This document shows positions 13,701 through 24,485 of a stretch of 64,000 nt of DNA, one piece after another; the stretch's first letter is position 1; each line of letters opens with the position of its first letter. The notes beneath the pieces are model-generated. The model was not told the DNA's origin and did no database searches. It saw nothing but the letters and a program-made list of their open reading frames with translations. The translations under genes were made by a program, and so were the position numbers. The stretch is from contig NC_037091.1 in assembly GCF_002994745.2 (NCBI RefSeq), positions 25,425,789 through 25,489,788 of the forward strand, in the 5' to 3' direction. Origin of the DNA: Rosa chinensis. Its lineage: Eukaryota; Streptophyta; Magnoliopsida; Rosales; Rosaceae.

Positions 13701-14683
13701 GGGATGTTACTTTTGGCTTCTGAGCTTTAGGCTATTATTTATAAATCATAGTGTTTTTAGTATTCTGTGTATACCTCATGTTATAACTTTCTAAGCTTTC
13801 AACAGTCATAATATATAAATTTTCTTGCATTAAATTGCAATCTTTGAATCATTTCTGAAATTCTTTATTTTTTGTTTTTTAAGTACTGGGCGATAGAAAC
13901 CAATTAGTTACTTTCGTCCATTGCTTTTAAAGCAGATTTCCTATAGAAAGTACAGTATTTTTAGGAAAGCTATCCTGATAACTTATGAGCATCACTATGA
14001 CTTGCACAGTTGATTGTGCTCTTAGTACTGATTGCAACAAAAATCGCAAGCAAGATATATTTGGACAAAACTTTCAGTGTTTCGAGTAGTTATTATATGC
14101 GCAAATGTTTCTTTGTTTTGAGTTCTAAAGTCAAAATAGACGGGATGTTACTTTTGGATGTGAGCTTAAGCTAGTTTTTATATTTGCTGGAGTTCTAAGT
14201 ATTTATATGTATACATTATGTAGCATAAATAGTTGTTTCCAACATCTGAGTTTAAACACCCAATTATTTTCTGATCCCAATATGCAGATTGTGGACTTTT
14301 GCTGTGGTGCTAATGACTTCAGTGTCATTATGAAAAAAAAGCTTGAAGAGACGGGAAAGAATTGCTACTACAAGAACTATGACCTTTTTCAAGCTAAGGT
14401 AATGCTTATTATTATCGATTTCTATAATGCCGAATCACATATATCATATTATTACTGCATCTGTAAACATCATTGCGTCATAGATCACCTGCCCGCATTA
14501 CTGAGTTTTTAAGGCAGTCGGATTTTATGATATAGTGTGTATAAGATGATCTATTCTTTTGGATACAATTACATTGGTCGGGGAGCAGTAAAATTCCACT
14601 TCTGAGTCCCCTAACAGCTGCCTACCTTTGAAGCATGGATACAGATACAGTAACTTGATACGGGTAAGAATATGTCCATGTGG

Positions 14684-14715
<32 letters not shown>

Positions 14716-17662
14716 ATGTTTTGAAGAGGAAGTCCGCACTGTTGCTATAGTGCGGACGTCGCCACTGCAGCTCAGTTCAGGGTTCGACGGAGCGGCGGGG
14801 CTTGGCGGGCGGACGGACGGCAGGGGTCGGACGGAGCGGTCTGCAGTCAGTGGAGTCGCCGGCGACAGGGTTGCAGCTCGCTGCAGAAAACCTGCAATTG
14901 CAGGTCGGGTTGCTGCCCAGAACCTGCAACCCCGACCTCCTCTGACCTCGAACGCTGCCCAGAACCGTCCGAGATGCCTCCGGCCTCCCTCCTGCAAGCC
15001 GCGCGCCATCTGAAATGCCTTAGCTGCGGCTAAAGTGCGGACGTCCTCTTCAGAACCGGACTCTATGTGTATGTGTGTGTGTGTGTATATATATCCTGAT
15101 AACATGTAATAAAATCGCCCAAAAAAAAGATCCCTCGCTTGTGGGGTCTATTTTTTTTTATCACATATCAGCATCTCGACCATTTAGTTTTTAGGTTTAC
15201 ATGAGTAAATCACTTGTTCAAATTTTTCAGCCAAATTGATAATCGTTAAGGTACCAAACTAGATTAAATCAACGGTTGAACCAAATCGGTCCAACCTGAG
15301 CAATTTGTGTTCATAATGATAAATCACAATTATGAATTCCTTAACGATTATCAATTTGGCTGAAATTTGCAAAAGAGATATACTCCATTTACCATTATGA
15401 ACACAAATTGCTCAAGTTGGACAGATTTGGTTTGTCCATTGATTTGATTTAGTTTGACACCTTAACAATAATCAATTTGGCTGAAATCTGCAGAAGTGCA
15501 TAAGTGATCTACTCATGGAGAACTAAAAATCTAATGGTTGATTTGCCAATGATCAAAAAATGGGTCCCATAAAGGATTCCTTAAATTGGTCAAAAAAAAA
15601 AAAGATCACTTCGTGGAAGGGCCCTATACATGCAATATATGCCTTTTTTAAGAGCTGAGTTTGAGAACTTAATATATATTGGATGCAAGGCTGCAACCAT
15701 AGGCATTGCTCTTCTGTGGGTTGCAAACAAAAAATATGCCTTTCTTAAGAGCTGAGTTTGAGAACTTAATATATATTGGATGCAAGGCTGCAACCATAGG
15801 CATTGCTCTTCAATGGGTTGCAAACAAAAAATCTCCTTTAACCCCTTGCTGTTGCATCACAAGAGAAGTAGAGAACTAGAGATGAAGAGCTTCTCCTTTC
15901 GTATGTCGAGTCTTTGCCTTTTCTTTTCATATTGACTAGATTTTGTTTTTCTTATAGATCCTAGCTTTCATTAAACAAAAACTGCAAAGTAAAACTTTGA
16001 GTTTTGTTTACACATTGGTTATGTGGGTAAAAAAGCCCAAAGTGAGTGCAGAGAAGAACAGTCATAGGTATCATAGAGTCAAAGTTGTCAAAAAGTCAAC
16101 ACAGATCTGAAGTATTAGATATGGTTCTCAGAAGTGTCAGGGAGTACTGGCATATCGAAGTGGCCGATCCACCAGATCTCTAGTTTTTGAAATTTCTGTA
16201 CTTTATAGCTCTATAGTTTCCAATTTTGGTGGTTGCTTCTGCCATTGCTCTTATACTCACACTTCTTGCAAAATATTGCATATAGCTACTGCTAAAATAG
16301 CTACACATGCGGACAATTATTTTTTTTTTTTGGACTGATTTTTATTTTTATCTGATATTCAGTTCAAATCTGTCAGTTACTTGGCTCATTGATATGGTGG
16401 GCCTTAGAGAGGTCAGCTTTCCTCCACTTTTCCTCTTCTCATACTAAACAAGAGATGGGCCAATTATCCTTCCCTTTTTCTCTACCCCTCCATTCAGTGT
16501 TTGACCAAACATTTTTACTTTTGAAAAGCCCCACAGATTTAACAGCAGGATGTGGTTGCTTATACCTTTTAGACGAGGTTTTAGTGACAGTTTGTTATAT
16601 ACAGAAGTGATTTAAGCTGGGTATTGTATGTTTTAAATTGGTCACTCATAGCAGACCTGATATGGGCTTGGGACAACTAGAACTCGATTTTTCGTCCTGG
16701 TTCTTTGATTCTTATAATTGCCATCTTGCTTCGTAAATTCTATCTGGAATTTTTGTCTTCTTTGTGGTTAACCTTTCTCTATTTTCCTTGTATTTATGTC
16801 AAGTTGTTGACTGTTATTTGTGTGTGTCTGCTGATTAGCATGCTCATTAAACAAACAAAATGGGGTAGAAATAATAATTTTAAGTACATTATTATTTGGC
16901 AGAATGATTTTAATTTCGAAAAGAAGGATTGGATGACTGTCCAGAGAGAGGAGTTACCCATGGGATCTCGGTTGGTAAGACGTTGAGCCATGTTTTCACT
17001 ATTTTAGGATAGATTTGGATCCCTGAAGCCTTTTGGCAATTGTTTCACTATTCTATATGTTTGTTTCTTGAGCAGATCATGGGGCTGAACCCTCCTTTTG
17101 GAGTTAAAGCATCTCGGGCGAACCAGTTCATTGATAAGGCTCTCGGGTTTAATCCAAAGCTCCTAATTCTTATTGTTCCATCAGAAACACAAAGGTACTA
17201 TGCAGTTGTTCCTCTATCTGATCTCTCTTACGCACATGCATGCAAATTATGGGTGTGATTGCTCACATATACTTCTTATCTTTTACCAGGCTGGATCAGA
17301 AGGCATCACCTTATGATCTGATTTGGGAGAATTCTCAGCTTCTATCAGGAAAGGTAAACTGAGATTTATTTGTCAGTATGTCAGTTCCCTTTGTGGCTGA
17401 ATCTTAAGTATCTGAATTTACATCTTACCATGTAAGTTTCACAATGGCCTCTTCTTGGCATCTGTTTCAGTCATTTTATCTACCTGGATCAGTTGATGTG
17501 AATGGTAAACATATAGACCAGCATAATGTGATTCCACCTCCTCTCTATCTCTGGAGTCGTCCTGATTGGTCTTCGGAACACTATGCTATAGCTCAAGAGC
17601 ATGGTCACATTTCTATACCCCAGTCAGCAACGGTAATAATGATCATTGTGGTGAAATTATAA
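7787..17662 (+). CDS. EDM2-like: EDM2-like PHD-finger protein, N- and C-terminally shortened
   Basis: Sixteen exons: 7787-7852, 8505-8638, 8751-8847, 9043-9144, 9915-10162, 10264-10362, 10451-10705, 10791-11001, 11102-11203, 11790-11882, 13197-13238, 14288-14398, 16903-16974, 17076-17194, 17290-17353 and 17471-17662; phases agree throughout and give 668 aa. Residues 55-215 are the PHD/ePHD fingers (VCALC, CCEGRC, FYHPHC, CPKSYHRKCLP). Residues 365-605 are the methyltransferase-like domain, with FCCGANDFS near 487 and NPPFG at 549-553. In Arabidopsis EDM2 is a nuclear chromatin reader that acts on intronic heterochromatin and RPP7 transcription. Here the roughly 180-residue N-terminal domain is replaced by a 22-residue exon 1 (REEGELSPDD). 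The end is also short: the frame stops at 17660-17662, while the next frame stays open to 17757 and looks like lost tail sequence. It may encode a shortened protein or be an early pseudogene. Confidence 0.88.
12301..12888. mobile_element. Non-autonomous hAT element in EDM2-like intron 10
   Basis: 588 bp with terminal inverted repeats CAGGGGCGGAGCCA and TGGCTCCGCCACTG (one mismatch), flanked by a perfect 8-bp target duplication gatatacc at 12293-12300 and 12889-12896. An 8-bp duplication and this terminus are typical of the hAT superfamily. The interior is AT-rich with no transposase reading frame, so it needs an enzyme in trans. Confidence 0.9.
14684..14711. repeat. (TA)n microsatellite
   Basis: A run of about 14 TA units in intron 12 of the EDM2-like gene, directly abutting the GC-rich TIR element at 14712. 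A related copy of that element at 18101 also abuts a (TA)n tract, suggesting TA-rich target preference. Confidence 0.9.
14712..15064. mobile_element. GC-rich TIR element, copy A (EDM2-like intron 12)
   Basis: The left end contains ttttgaagaggaagtccgcac and the right end is its inverted match (gtgcggacgtcctcttcaga), with GC-rich DNA between them. The interior shares long runs with copy B at 18101 (cggacggagcggtctgcag versus cggacggagtggtctgcag; gtggagtcgccggcga). No transposase is present. The superfamily is not settled because the flanking TA repeats hide any target duplication. Confidence 0.65.
15129..15580. mobile_element. Foldback MITE-like palindrome in EDM2-like intron 12
   Basis: The two halves are imperfect inverted copies: the left arm (gatccctcgcttgtgggg, then atcacatatcagcatc, then catgagtaaatcac) matches the reverse complement of the right arm (gtgatctactcatg, then tgccaatgat, then gggtcccat). 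Inside, a second inverted pair built on gattatcaatttggctgaa repeats several times. There is no coding capacity. It would fold into a long hairpin, as foldback or long-TIR MITEs do. Confidence 0.6.
15635..15831. repeat. 97-bp tandem duplication in EDM2-like intron 12
   Basis: Two adjacent copies with a period of 97 bases, each running from gcctttnttaagagctgagt to gggttgcaaacaaaaa with only a few differences. The high identity marks a recent local duplication. No function is evident. Confidence 0.9.
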
Positions 17663-18044
17663 ACTTTAGTACCAATGACAATGTCTCTGACTCTACAGTC
17701 TCATCGCAGATTGAGAACAGCAGCACTCATTTTGAAGACCGAATCAGGGTGCACTGAAATGTTGCATAGTTGTTAGAGCTTAAAATTTAGAATTAGAATA
17801 TTGTGGCTTTATTAGAATTAGAATCAGAATCACATGTAGACAAAGGAATGAAAACATTGTGAAGCCTCTGCAATTCTGGGCTGGCTATGATGTTTTGTGT
17901 TAGAGAGGTGTGCTACAATACTTCCATCTACTGTTTCAGAACGTTTTCGTCAATATTAATATTATTCACCAAACAAGTCTTATGGTTAAATTTTCATATA
18001 CCCGGATTTTACCCTTGATTGACTAAAACGTTCCAACTGCCCAA

Positions 18045-18100
18045 AAAATAAAAAATAAATAAATAAATAAATAAATAAATAAATATATATATATATATAT
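18045..18100. repeat. (AAAT)n and (AT)n microsatellite
   Basis: About nine AAAT units followed by about nine AT units just downstream of the EDM2-like gene, ending exactly where the GC-rich TIR element copy B begins. Confidence 0.85.
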
Positions 18101-18345
18101 AGGAGCCGTTCCAAAGAGAACGTCCGCACTGTTTTTACAGTGCAGACGTCGACGTTGCAGCTCTGCTCGGGGCGCGACGAAGCGGAGGGGCTTGCTGGAC
18201 GAACGCCAGGGATCGGACGGAGTGGTCTGCAGTTGGTGGAGTCGCCGGCGATGGGGTTGCAAGTCGGGTTCTGGCCTCCCTTTTGCAAGCTGCGCGCCGC
18301 CGTCGCCACCTGGAACGCCTCAGTTGCGTCGACGTCGACACTTTA
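18101..18345. mobile_element. GC-rich TIR element, copy B
   Basis: The left terminus (ggagccgttccaaagagaac, then gtccgcactg) matches the inverted right terminus of copy A. Interior blocks are shared with copy A in the same order. The right end is eroded (a weak gtcgacactttagcg instead of a full inverted repeat). It lies about 0.4 kb downstream of the last EDM2-like exon. Confidence 0.6.
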
Positions 18346-18981
18346 GCGAAGTTTAAATTATTTCATTAGTTGTAGAATTATTTAGCATTCTAAAGAGTAA
18401 AGATCAAAATCTAGTGAAATTTTAGCATCCATTTATAGAGAAGTGGAAAATCTTTAATGGGACTCATCGACAACCAATTATTATGTAATAAAAATTTATA
18501 TATTCAATTGGAAGTTTGGAACCACCTAACCTCGTAAAATAAAAATAAAAAAAGGACGTAAGCCAAACACTCAATAGTCACCAGAAGACCTAGTTGGCCC
18601 TTTTGGTTGGTTTCCTTGTAGTTAAATCAATATCAAGTGGACGCTGCTAAACTTAAACTAACGCACAAATTGTAACTAAAAAATTAAACACGTTTTCTCT
18701 TCCGACTCCGATGACGGTCCACCCATACATTTCAAATTATATTACAAGTACATGCATGAGCCACGAGGCCACACATAAGAGATAATTTTTCAACTTTAGC
18801 TTATGATCACGTCATAATATTCGTTCTGACTGACGTCATATTTTTGGCCAATTGGTATCATGAATTGTTAACAAATTAACTTAATTAAGTGATCAGTCAA
18901 ATAGGAAAAAAAAATAAAAAGAACAAAACCAAGTGAGAATTTTTCCATGCTACCATCATACCACGTGGCATTGACTATTAC
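18346..18981. other. Intergenic DNA, nothing recognised
   Basis: AT-rich sequence without reading frames of interest or identifiable repeats. Confidence 0.5.
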
Positions 18982-19533
18982 TAGGGTTGCACACGGATTA
19001 GGTTGGATCAGTTTTGACACTAAACCGTTTTTATACTAAAGTGATCGGTTTAAGTATTTTGGACAACCGGTCATTAAAAAAAAAAAGCTTAACCAGATCC
19101 AATCCAATCCAATTAAAGATAGTCTGGTTTGGTCGGTTAGGCAGTTTTAACCTATATTATATTAACATACTATTTATGAAAAAAAATTTCTAGTAAAATT
19201 CAATCTAAATAATAAAAATTATATTAAATATGCGTAATGTAAATTTAAAATACAATAATCAAATCCAAAACCAATATTGAAAAACCAAAATTTAGAATAG
19301 ATTCAAAGTGATTGACTTATTTGATGGCTTAGCTATAAATACTAGCTTAATAAGTTAATATGGTAGTATTAAAGGTTAGAGAATGAGATATGTGATATGA
19401 GAGGATCAAATTAATCGTAGTGATTATATATTAGACTTCTAGGCCTTGGGCATTGGATTCGATATGGTAGTATATCATTTGAGAATAAAGTTATAATTGG
19501 ATATTTAAAACTTACTAAGAATAATTGGATAAA

Positions 19534-19570
<37 letters not shown>

Positions 19571-19784
19571 TTAAAACTTTTTCTTATTACATTTCAAACA
19601 TACTGGTCAGTTCGGGTTCCGCGATTTAAGCAAAAGAGAAACCAAACCAACCCAATTCATAAATGGTTTGGTTCGGTATTGAACTGGCTTTCAATTTTTA
19701 AATCTAAAAAACCTTAACCAAACCATATTTATCAGTCGGTTTTGATCGGTTTGGCCGGTTTGTTCCATGTTTTGCACACCCCTA
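18982..19784. mobile_element. hAT-like non-autonomous element
   Basis: 803 bp with ends TAGGGTTGCACAC and TTTTGCACACCCCTA, which are imperfect inverted repeats, flanked by a perfect 8-bp duplication actattac at 18974-18981 and 19785-19792. The subterminal regions are rich in the cggtttggt / aaccaaacc type short repeats common in such elements. An (AT)n run lies at 19537-19566. No transposase is encoded. Confidence 0.8.
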
Positions 19785-19792
19785 ACTATTAC

Positions 19793-20159
19793 ACATAAGT
19801 TACCAGCGAAGAATCTTAAATTCTTATCCGTTTGACAATAACTTTTGCCTTTATGATCAGAAACTAAAGGAAAAATGAAGACAACTTGATTAGTTATCAC
19901 CTTGAGAGTTTCTTATGATTTTCTTCTAATTATTCAACCTCTGATATGGTCAGAGGACTTGGATTCTCAAGTGGCAGAGCATGAAGGAGAACGATAATTA
20001 TGTAATTGGATCTTTATGAATGAAAACAATAAATCAAATTAAAATTCATATCAATATCAATCTCTAACGTTAGACTCACAACCATGATATGGAGGATGTT
20101 GCACCTAGAACACAGCCCAGATCTTAATGAATCCTCTTCTTGAAATTTCATCAGAAACA
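19793..20159. other. Intergenic DNA, nothing recognised
   Basis: AT-rich spacer between the hAT element and the LINE ORF1 remnant; no features seen. Confidence 0.5.
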
Positions 20160-21118
20160 AAAGAATGATTTGATATTAATTTTTCTTGTTGATAATGAAC
20201 AAAAATTGCACCGAAGATCTTTACCCAGATCGCACTTATGGCAATAAAGTTTCAAGCATACTTTGTGATAGTGTTTGATATGCGCAAGGATATGAATAAG
20301 GTTCTAGGTGGAAACCCTTGGTATTTCTAGCGTGCTCCAGTTATCATCCAGGATTATGATGGCTTGAAATCCCCCACTGCCTTCCAAATGGATGAGTTGT
20401 TCTTTTGGGTGAAAATTTGTAACATACCACCGGCCTTAGAGGTAAAGAATACAATTATAAACGTTGCTCGATTGCATGAAGGTTTTTGGAATGGGATGAC
20501 AAGTTGTTCAAGGCATTCGGGGACATTAGGGTGCATGTGGTGCATCAGATCGCCAAACCTTTCTTCCTGACAAAAACCCTAAAGCCAGAGTTGAGAGTCA
20601 TTGAGGAAATATCCTTCTTTTTTGAAAGCCTACTAGGTTGTTGTCGTGATTGTGGCCTTATTTTTCATGAGAATGGGGAATGCCAATATGCAAGAAAGAA
20701 TATTCAACCGGGCTCTGGCCCCAAGATGGTGGAAAACAAGGTGGAACTGCCTAGTTCCTTTGCAGGTTTTGGGCACTGCAATTTCACTGGTGGTGCATTC
20801 CACTTTCAGGGTATTCAGACACCTATCCTGCCTCTTTTGGCACACAATTTGTTTGGCTTTGGTCCATCCACCAAGTTGGCCAAACCTATGGTTCTTCGTC
20901 ATGCCAATTTGCAGACAACTAAGGAAGCTAACATATTGCTTGCTTTAGTACCTAGTGCAAAACAGTCTCCTTTGAAGTGAGGAAGACCTAGCTCTCATTT
21001 TGCCTCTCCAAAGAAACTCAAGATCATGCTTGAGAATCTTGCAGTGGGCAGCAATGGCTCACCTGCACCAACAAAGAAGATAAAAGGACCGACAACCTCA
21101 ATCAAACTTTCTGCCTAA
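20160..21118 (+). pseudogene. LINE ORF1 remnant: DUF4283-like domain and zinc knuckle
   Basis: Reading across frames, 20260-20440 encodes a DUF4283-like block (VLGGNPWYF, an in-frame stop, then VIIQDYDGLKSP and ELFFWVKICNIP). 20620-20680 encodes the knuckle CRDCGLIFHENGEC, a CX2CX4HX4C pattern. These two domains in this order are the N-terminal ORF of plant LINE-like elements. Stops and frame changes make it a pseudogene. No reverse transcriptase follows. Confidence 0.75.
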
Positions 21119-22269
21119 TCGCTGGGACTTGTGAGATAATAGTACAATTAATCGGATATCTCTGAATATCTCCGTGAATATCTCTAATTTCTAACCCTAT
21201 TACAACTAGGTCAAATAATCTAGAGTTTGGGCCAGACACATATTCTGGATTTACTTAAACATGAATATCTTAACAAGTATTTTTCACATTTAAGACACAT
21301 GTGTTCATAGCAGATTTGTTCACATAAGGGACAGTTTTAAGGGATTGTGAGAGACAAATGCATTTCAATCACATGTATTAAATATAAAAGCAGAAATTAT
21401 AACAACTTAAAACTGTGTATTTATTTTCAGCTCTTAGATTCACTTGTCCCTCACAGTCTCACAGTCCCTTAAAAAACTATCCCTTAGGTGAGCAATCCTT
21501 GTGTTTAGTACCCATAGTAGAAATCTGAAACTTTCACATATGAAGTCTTTGGCATTACTTTGTGTTGTAAAATAATGATCTTGATTAAGTTTAACATTTT
21601 TTCTTTTATCACTAATTATTATTGTTATTATCGTAAAATTCAGTCGAAGGAAGAAAAAAATAAGTCTGTTAAAAGTCTGCTAGGGTTAATTACATTTAAT
21701 AAGCTGCTAAGTCTGTATTGCATGGATAGTTAGACTGTACCTGTACCTTTCTTTCTCAAGAAGATCAATGCAGAAATGTATTCCATTTTTCTTTTCTCTA
21801 TTTTCTCCCTAAACTTTCAACTATTTATAAAAGGAAAGCGTATGAGAGATTGGAATATGAAACCATCAGTACAGCCAAGAAGAAGACGAATTTTGTTCTT
21901 TAAATTAAAACAACAAGCCAATACGTACAAGACCTACTTACCTTGGTCTTTCTTTAAAATCCTTCAAAAAGTATTTTAATTAATCTATGCATGAATTATT
22001 GTTTGAAAATGAATCCACATGCACATTATTGTTAGTGACAATTTCCCATTTTTTTATTTTATTTTGAAAAATAGTGTGATTGTCAGGCTGCAGTTGTCCA
22101 CGCATAACTTAGCCTCATTATCAGTACAATTTTGCAATGAAAACAGAAGACTTATGATCACAATTTCCATGGTAATGAAAATATCGCTCCAATTGTCATC
22201 CGAATATTAATTTCAATCCCTGAAATTTTAATCCGAATATTAATTTCAATCCCTAAACCCTAAGGCCCC
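21119..22269. other. Intergenic DNA with one arm of a dispersed duplication
   Basis: No gene seen. 21500-21662 is about 80% alike to 24299-24485 (see the repeat entry). The rest is AT-rich single-copy-looking sequence, ending in a poly-pyrimidine tract near 22270-22305. Confidence 0.5.
21500..21662. repeat. Dispersed direct repeat, arm 1
   Basis: Shares gaaactttcacata, aagtctttgg, tgtgttgtaaaataatgatc and tttatcactaatt in the same order and orientation with 24299-24485. The second arm starts right after the poly(A) of a LINE-like sequence. Either an unrecognised repeat family or a local duplication upstream of the transporter gene. Confidence 0.75.
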
Positions 22270-22279
22270 CTTTTTATTT

Positions 22280-24298
22280 TTTTATTTTTTATTTTTATTT
22301 TTTTATCCCTAGTGCCAATTCACCCTTGTCCGGTGGCGCACTGCCGTCAGGCTGGCCTCCGGCCTCACTGACTTCTTGGGGTCTGCTGCCAGACGAGTTA
22401 TCGATGTTTATTGGTCAAGAGAACTCCTTGGGTGGATGTTTGTGCTCGAGGTATACCGGATGGCTCCGGCATCAGTTTCTAGTGCATCATCTCTAAGCGG
22501 TGGTCGTGCTAACCAAGATTGGACGGCCTTGTTGATAGCAGCTTGGATCAACGACGGCGTGGGTTCTGAATCGACAACGGTGAGGATTGTTAGGCACTGG
22601 ATCGAGGCAGTGCTGTCTTGTGGCGGCGTGGAGCGCGGAGATTAATTTGGGTCGTGGCGGCGTGAATCGTGGCCGCATGGGTCGTGGCAGAGCAAGTCGG
22701 TCGGTGCTGCGCTACAACTGGTACGTACGACATGGGCTCTTGGAGATGGATATGTGACTGGACTGAGCCAGGCTTGATGGGGCTCTGAGTGGGAACTCTT
22801 CCCCTAGAGGCTCTTGGTCCTTCATATATTTTAGCTTGTTTTTTACAATAAATTCTTTTTAGGAAACTAATGCACTTTCGAGTGCACTCTATGTACCTTA
22901 GCTCTCTAGAGTAGTACCAAAAAAGAATTCTCGCTATGTCTACGTATTGAAATGTGTAATGAGGTCTATTTTATTTTCTATGTACCACTGTGGTACTACT
23001 ACTATCTTCTTGTTTGACAATAGATGGCAGCGAAAGAGTATATAACGACTTATTCTGGCTTAAGATGAATGATACTACCGCCCCACTGGCTTAAGATGAA
23101 TGATACACCCTCGTGGCGGCGTCGTCTGATGGGATGAGAGTGGACCTAGTGTCTGGGGTAGAATGTTCTTGGAATAATCTTAGTCGGAGGGGTAGCTGTT
23201 TGGTGGTTTCGCTATTGAATAGGAGAGAAGGCTTTGCCGAGGCAGATTGGAGCAGATTCGGTGGTTGGTGGGTGGGGTGGGGATTGATCTCACAGCATGC
23301 GGTTGGCGAGCAGCCGGAGGTGATAGTGGTGGGTTGTGCGATGACAACATCCGAGGGATCCAGATCAGATCGGGGAGACCTAAGTTGGTTTGGGTTGTTT
23401 GGGGTAGCGTTGTGGATTGGGGGTGCCAGCGATGCATGCCAGCGTGTTGGGGAGTGCGGCGAGCTAGGGGGGATGGCCGGAGGCTGCTTGGTGCGGTGGG
23501 TTAAACGTTTTGTTTTACAAATCGGTGGCGAGGTGACGGGCCTGGGTTATGCCGGTCAGTGTACCCAAAAAAAAAAAAAAAGGTTAGTTGAGTTTGGCTT
23601 AGGTTTTGTTTGTGTTAGGTTTAGCTGTTGGGTCGGGCACACTGTAGGTTGTGGCAGAGACACTCTTCTCTTTGGCCGGTTAGAGGGTCGTTCCTGTTTT
23701 GGAGTTGGGTCAGTAGTGATGGCGAAAATGTCTGGCTATGGCACAGACAATCATCCTTGGCCTTCTAGTGGGTCGTTCTCGTCTGGATTAGGGTCGAAGG
23801 CGATTTGGAGCAGTAGTGGATTGACGGTGTTGACATTAGGGAGGTGACGGTGTTGGGTTTACTTTAGTCCCAGGTCCATTCGGCTTAGCAATTCTCTGTG
23901 ATTGGGTTCGAAGTCACAACAAGTGAAGGCTTGATCGATCAAAGGCAGGTCAGGTGGATTTTGGGTGGTGAGTTAGTGGCGACAAAGTTGAGTGTCAAGG
24001 AGTTACTGTTCCTGCACAGTTTGTCTTTGCCATAGAGTTGTTGTGCTAGTTTTTTAGTTTTCTTTTTAACTCTATAATTGTCATTTTGTGAAACGTGATG
24101 GCACTAAGTTTGCTCACTGGTTGGCAAAATGGCTTTTTTAGGAGTCGGGGCCTTTTGGCTCCTTCAGTCAGTATGTTTTGAGTATTAGAGTTTCAGTGTG
24201 AAAGTCTAGTGGCCGTTTCTGTGTAAGAAATGTTGCCCAAAACTCGTTGTAACCAGTTCATTATTAATGAAGTTTTTCTTTGATAAAAAAAAAGATCT
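22280..24298 (+). mobile_element. LINE-like element with internal deletion, poly(A) at 24284
   Basis: GC-rich, non-coding leader-like sequence from about 22310 (ccggtggcgcactgccgtca) and a 3' end at 24240-24293 (gttcattattaatgaagttt, then gataaaaaaaaag), the usual end of plant L1-type LINEs. No endonuclease or reverse transcriptase is visible. The 244-codon open frame at 23113-23847 shows no domain and is probably chance in GC-rich DNA. The left boundary is uncertain. Confidence 0.5.
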
Positions 24299-24485
24299 GT
24301 GTTCAAAGTACTCATAGTGGGAATCTGAAACTTTCACATACAAAGTCTTTGGCCTTGCTCTGTGTTGTAAAATAATGATCTTGATTATGTTTTTTTTCTT
24401 TTTTTTTTTTTCCTTTATCACTAATTGTTATTGTTATTAGACTTGTCATTATCGTATAATTCAGTCCAAGAAAGAAAAAAAATAA
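24299..24485. repeat. Dispersed direct repeat, arm 2
   Basis: Second copy of the 21500-21662 sequence, 2.8 kb downstream, with an expanded T run and a small insertion. Confidence 0.75.

Noticed and set aside
14611..15105. 164-codon minus-strand frame in the EDM2-like intron
   Set aside because: It translates TA/GT microsatellites and the GC-rich TIR element; no protein features.
23113..23847. 244-codon open frame on the plus strand
   Set aside because: Gly/Val/Trp/Ser-rich translation of GC-skewed LINE-like DNA, passing through an A14 tract; no domain or splice context.
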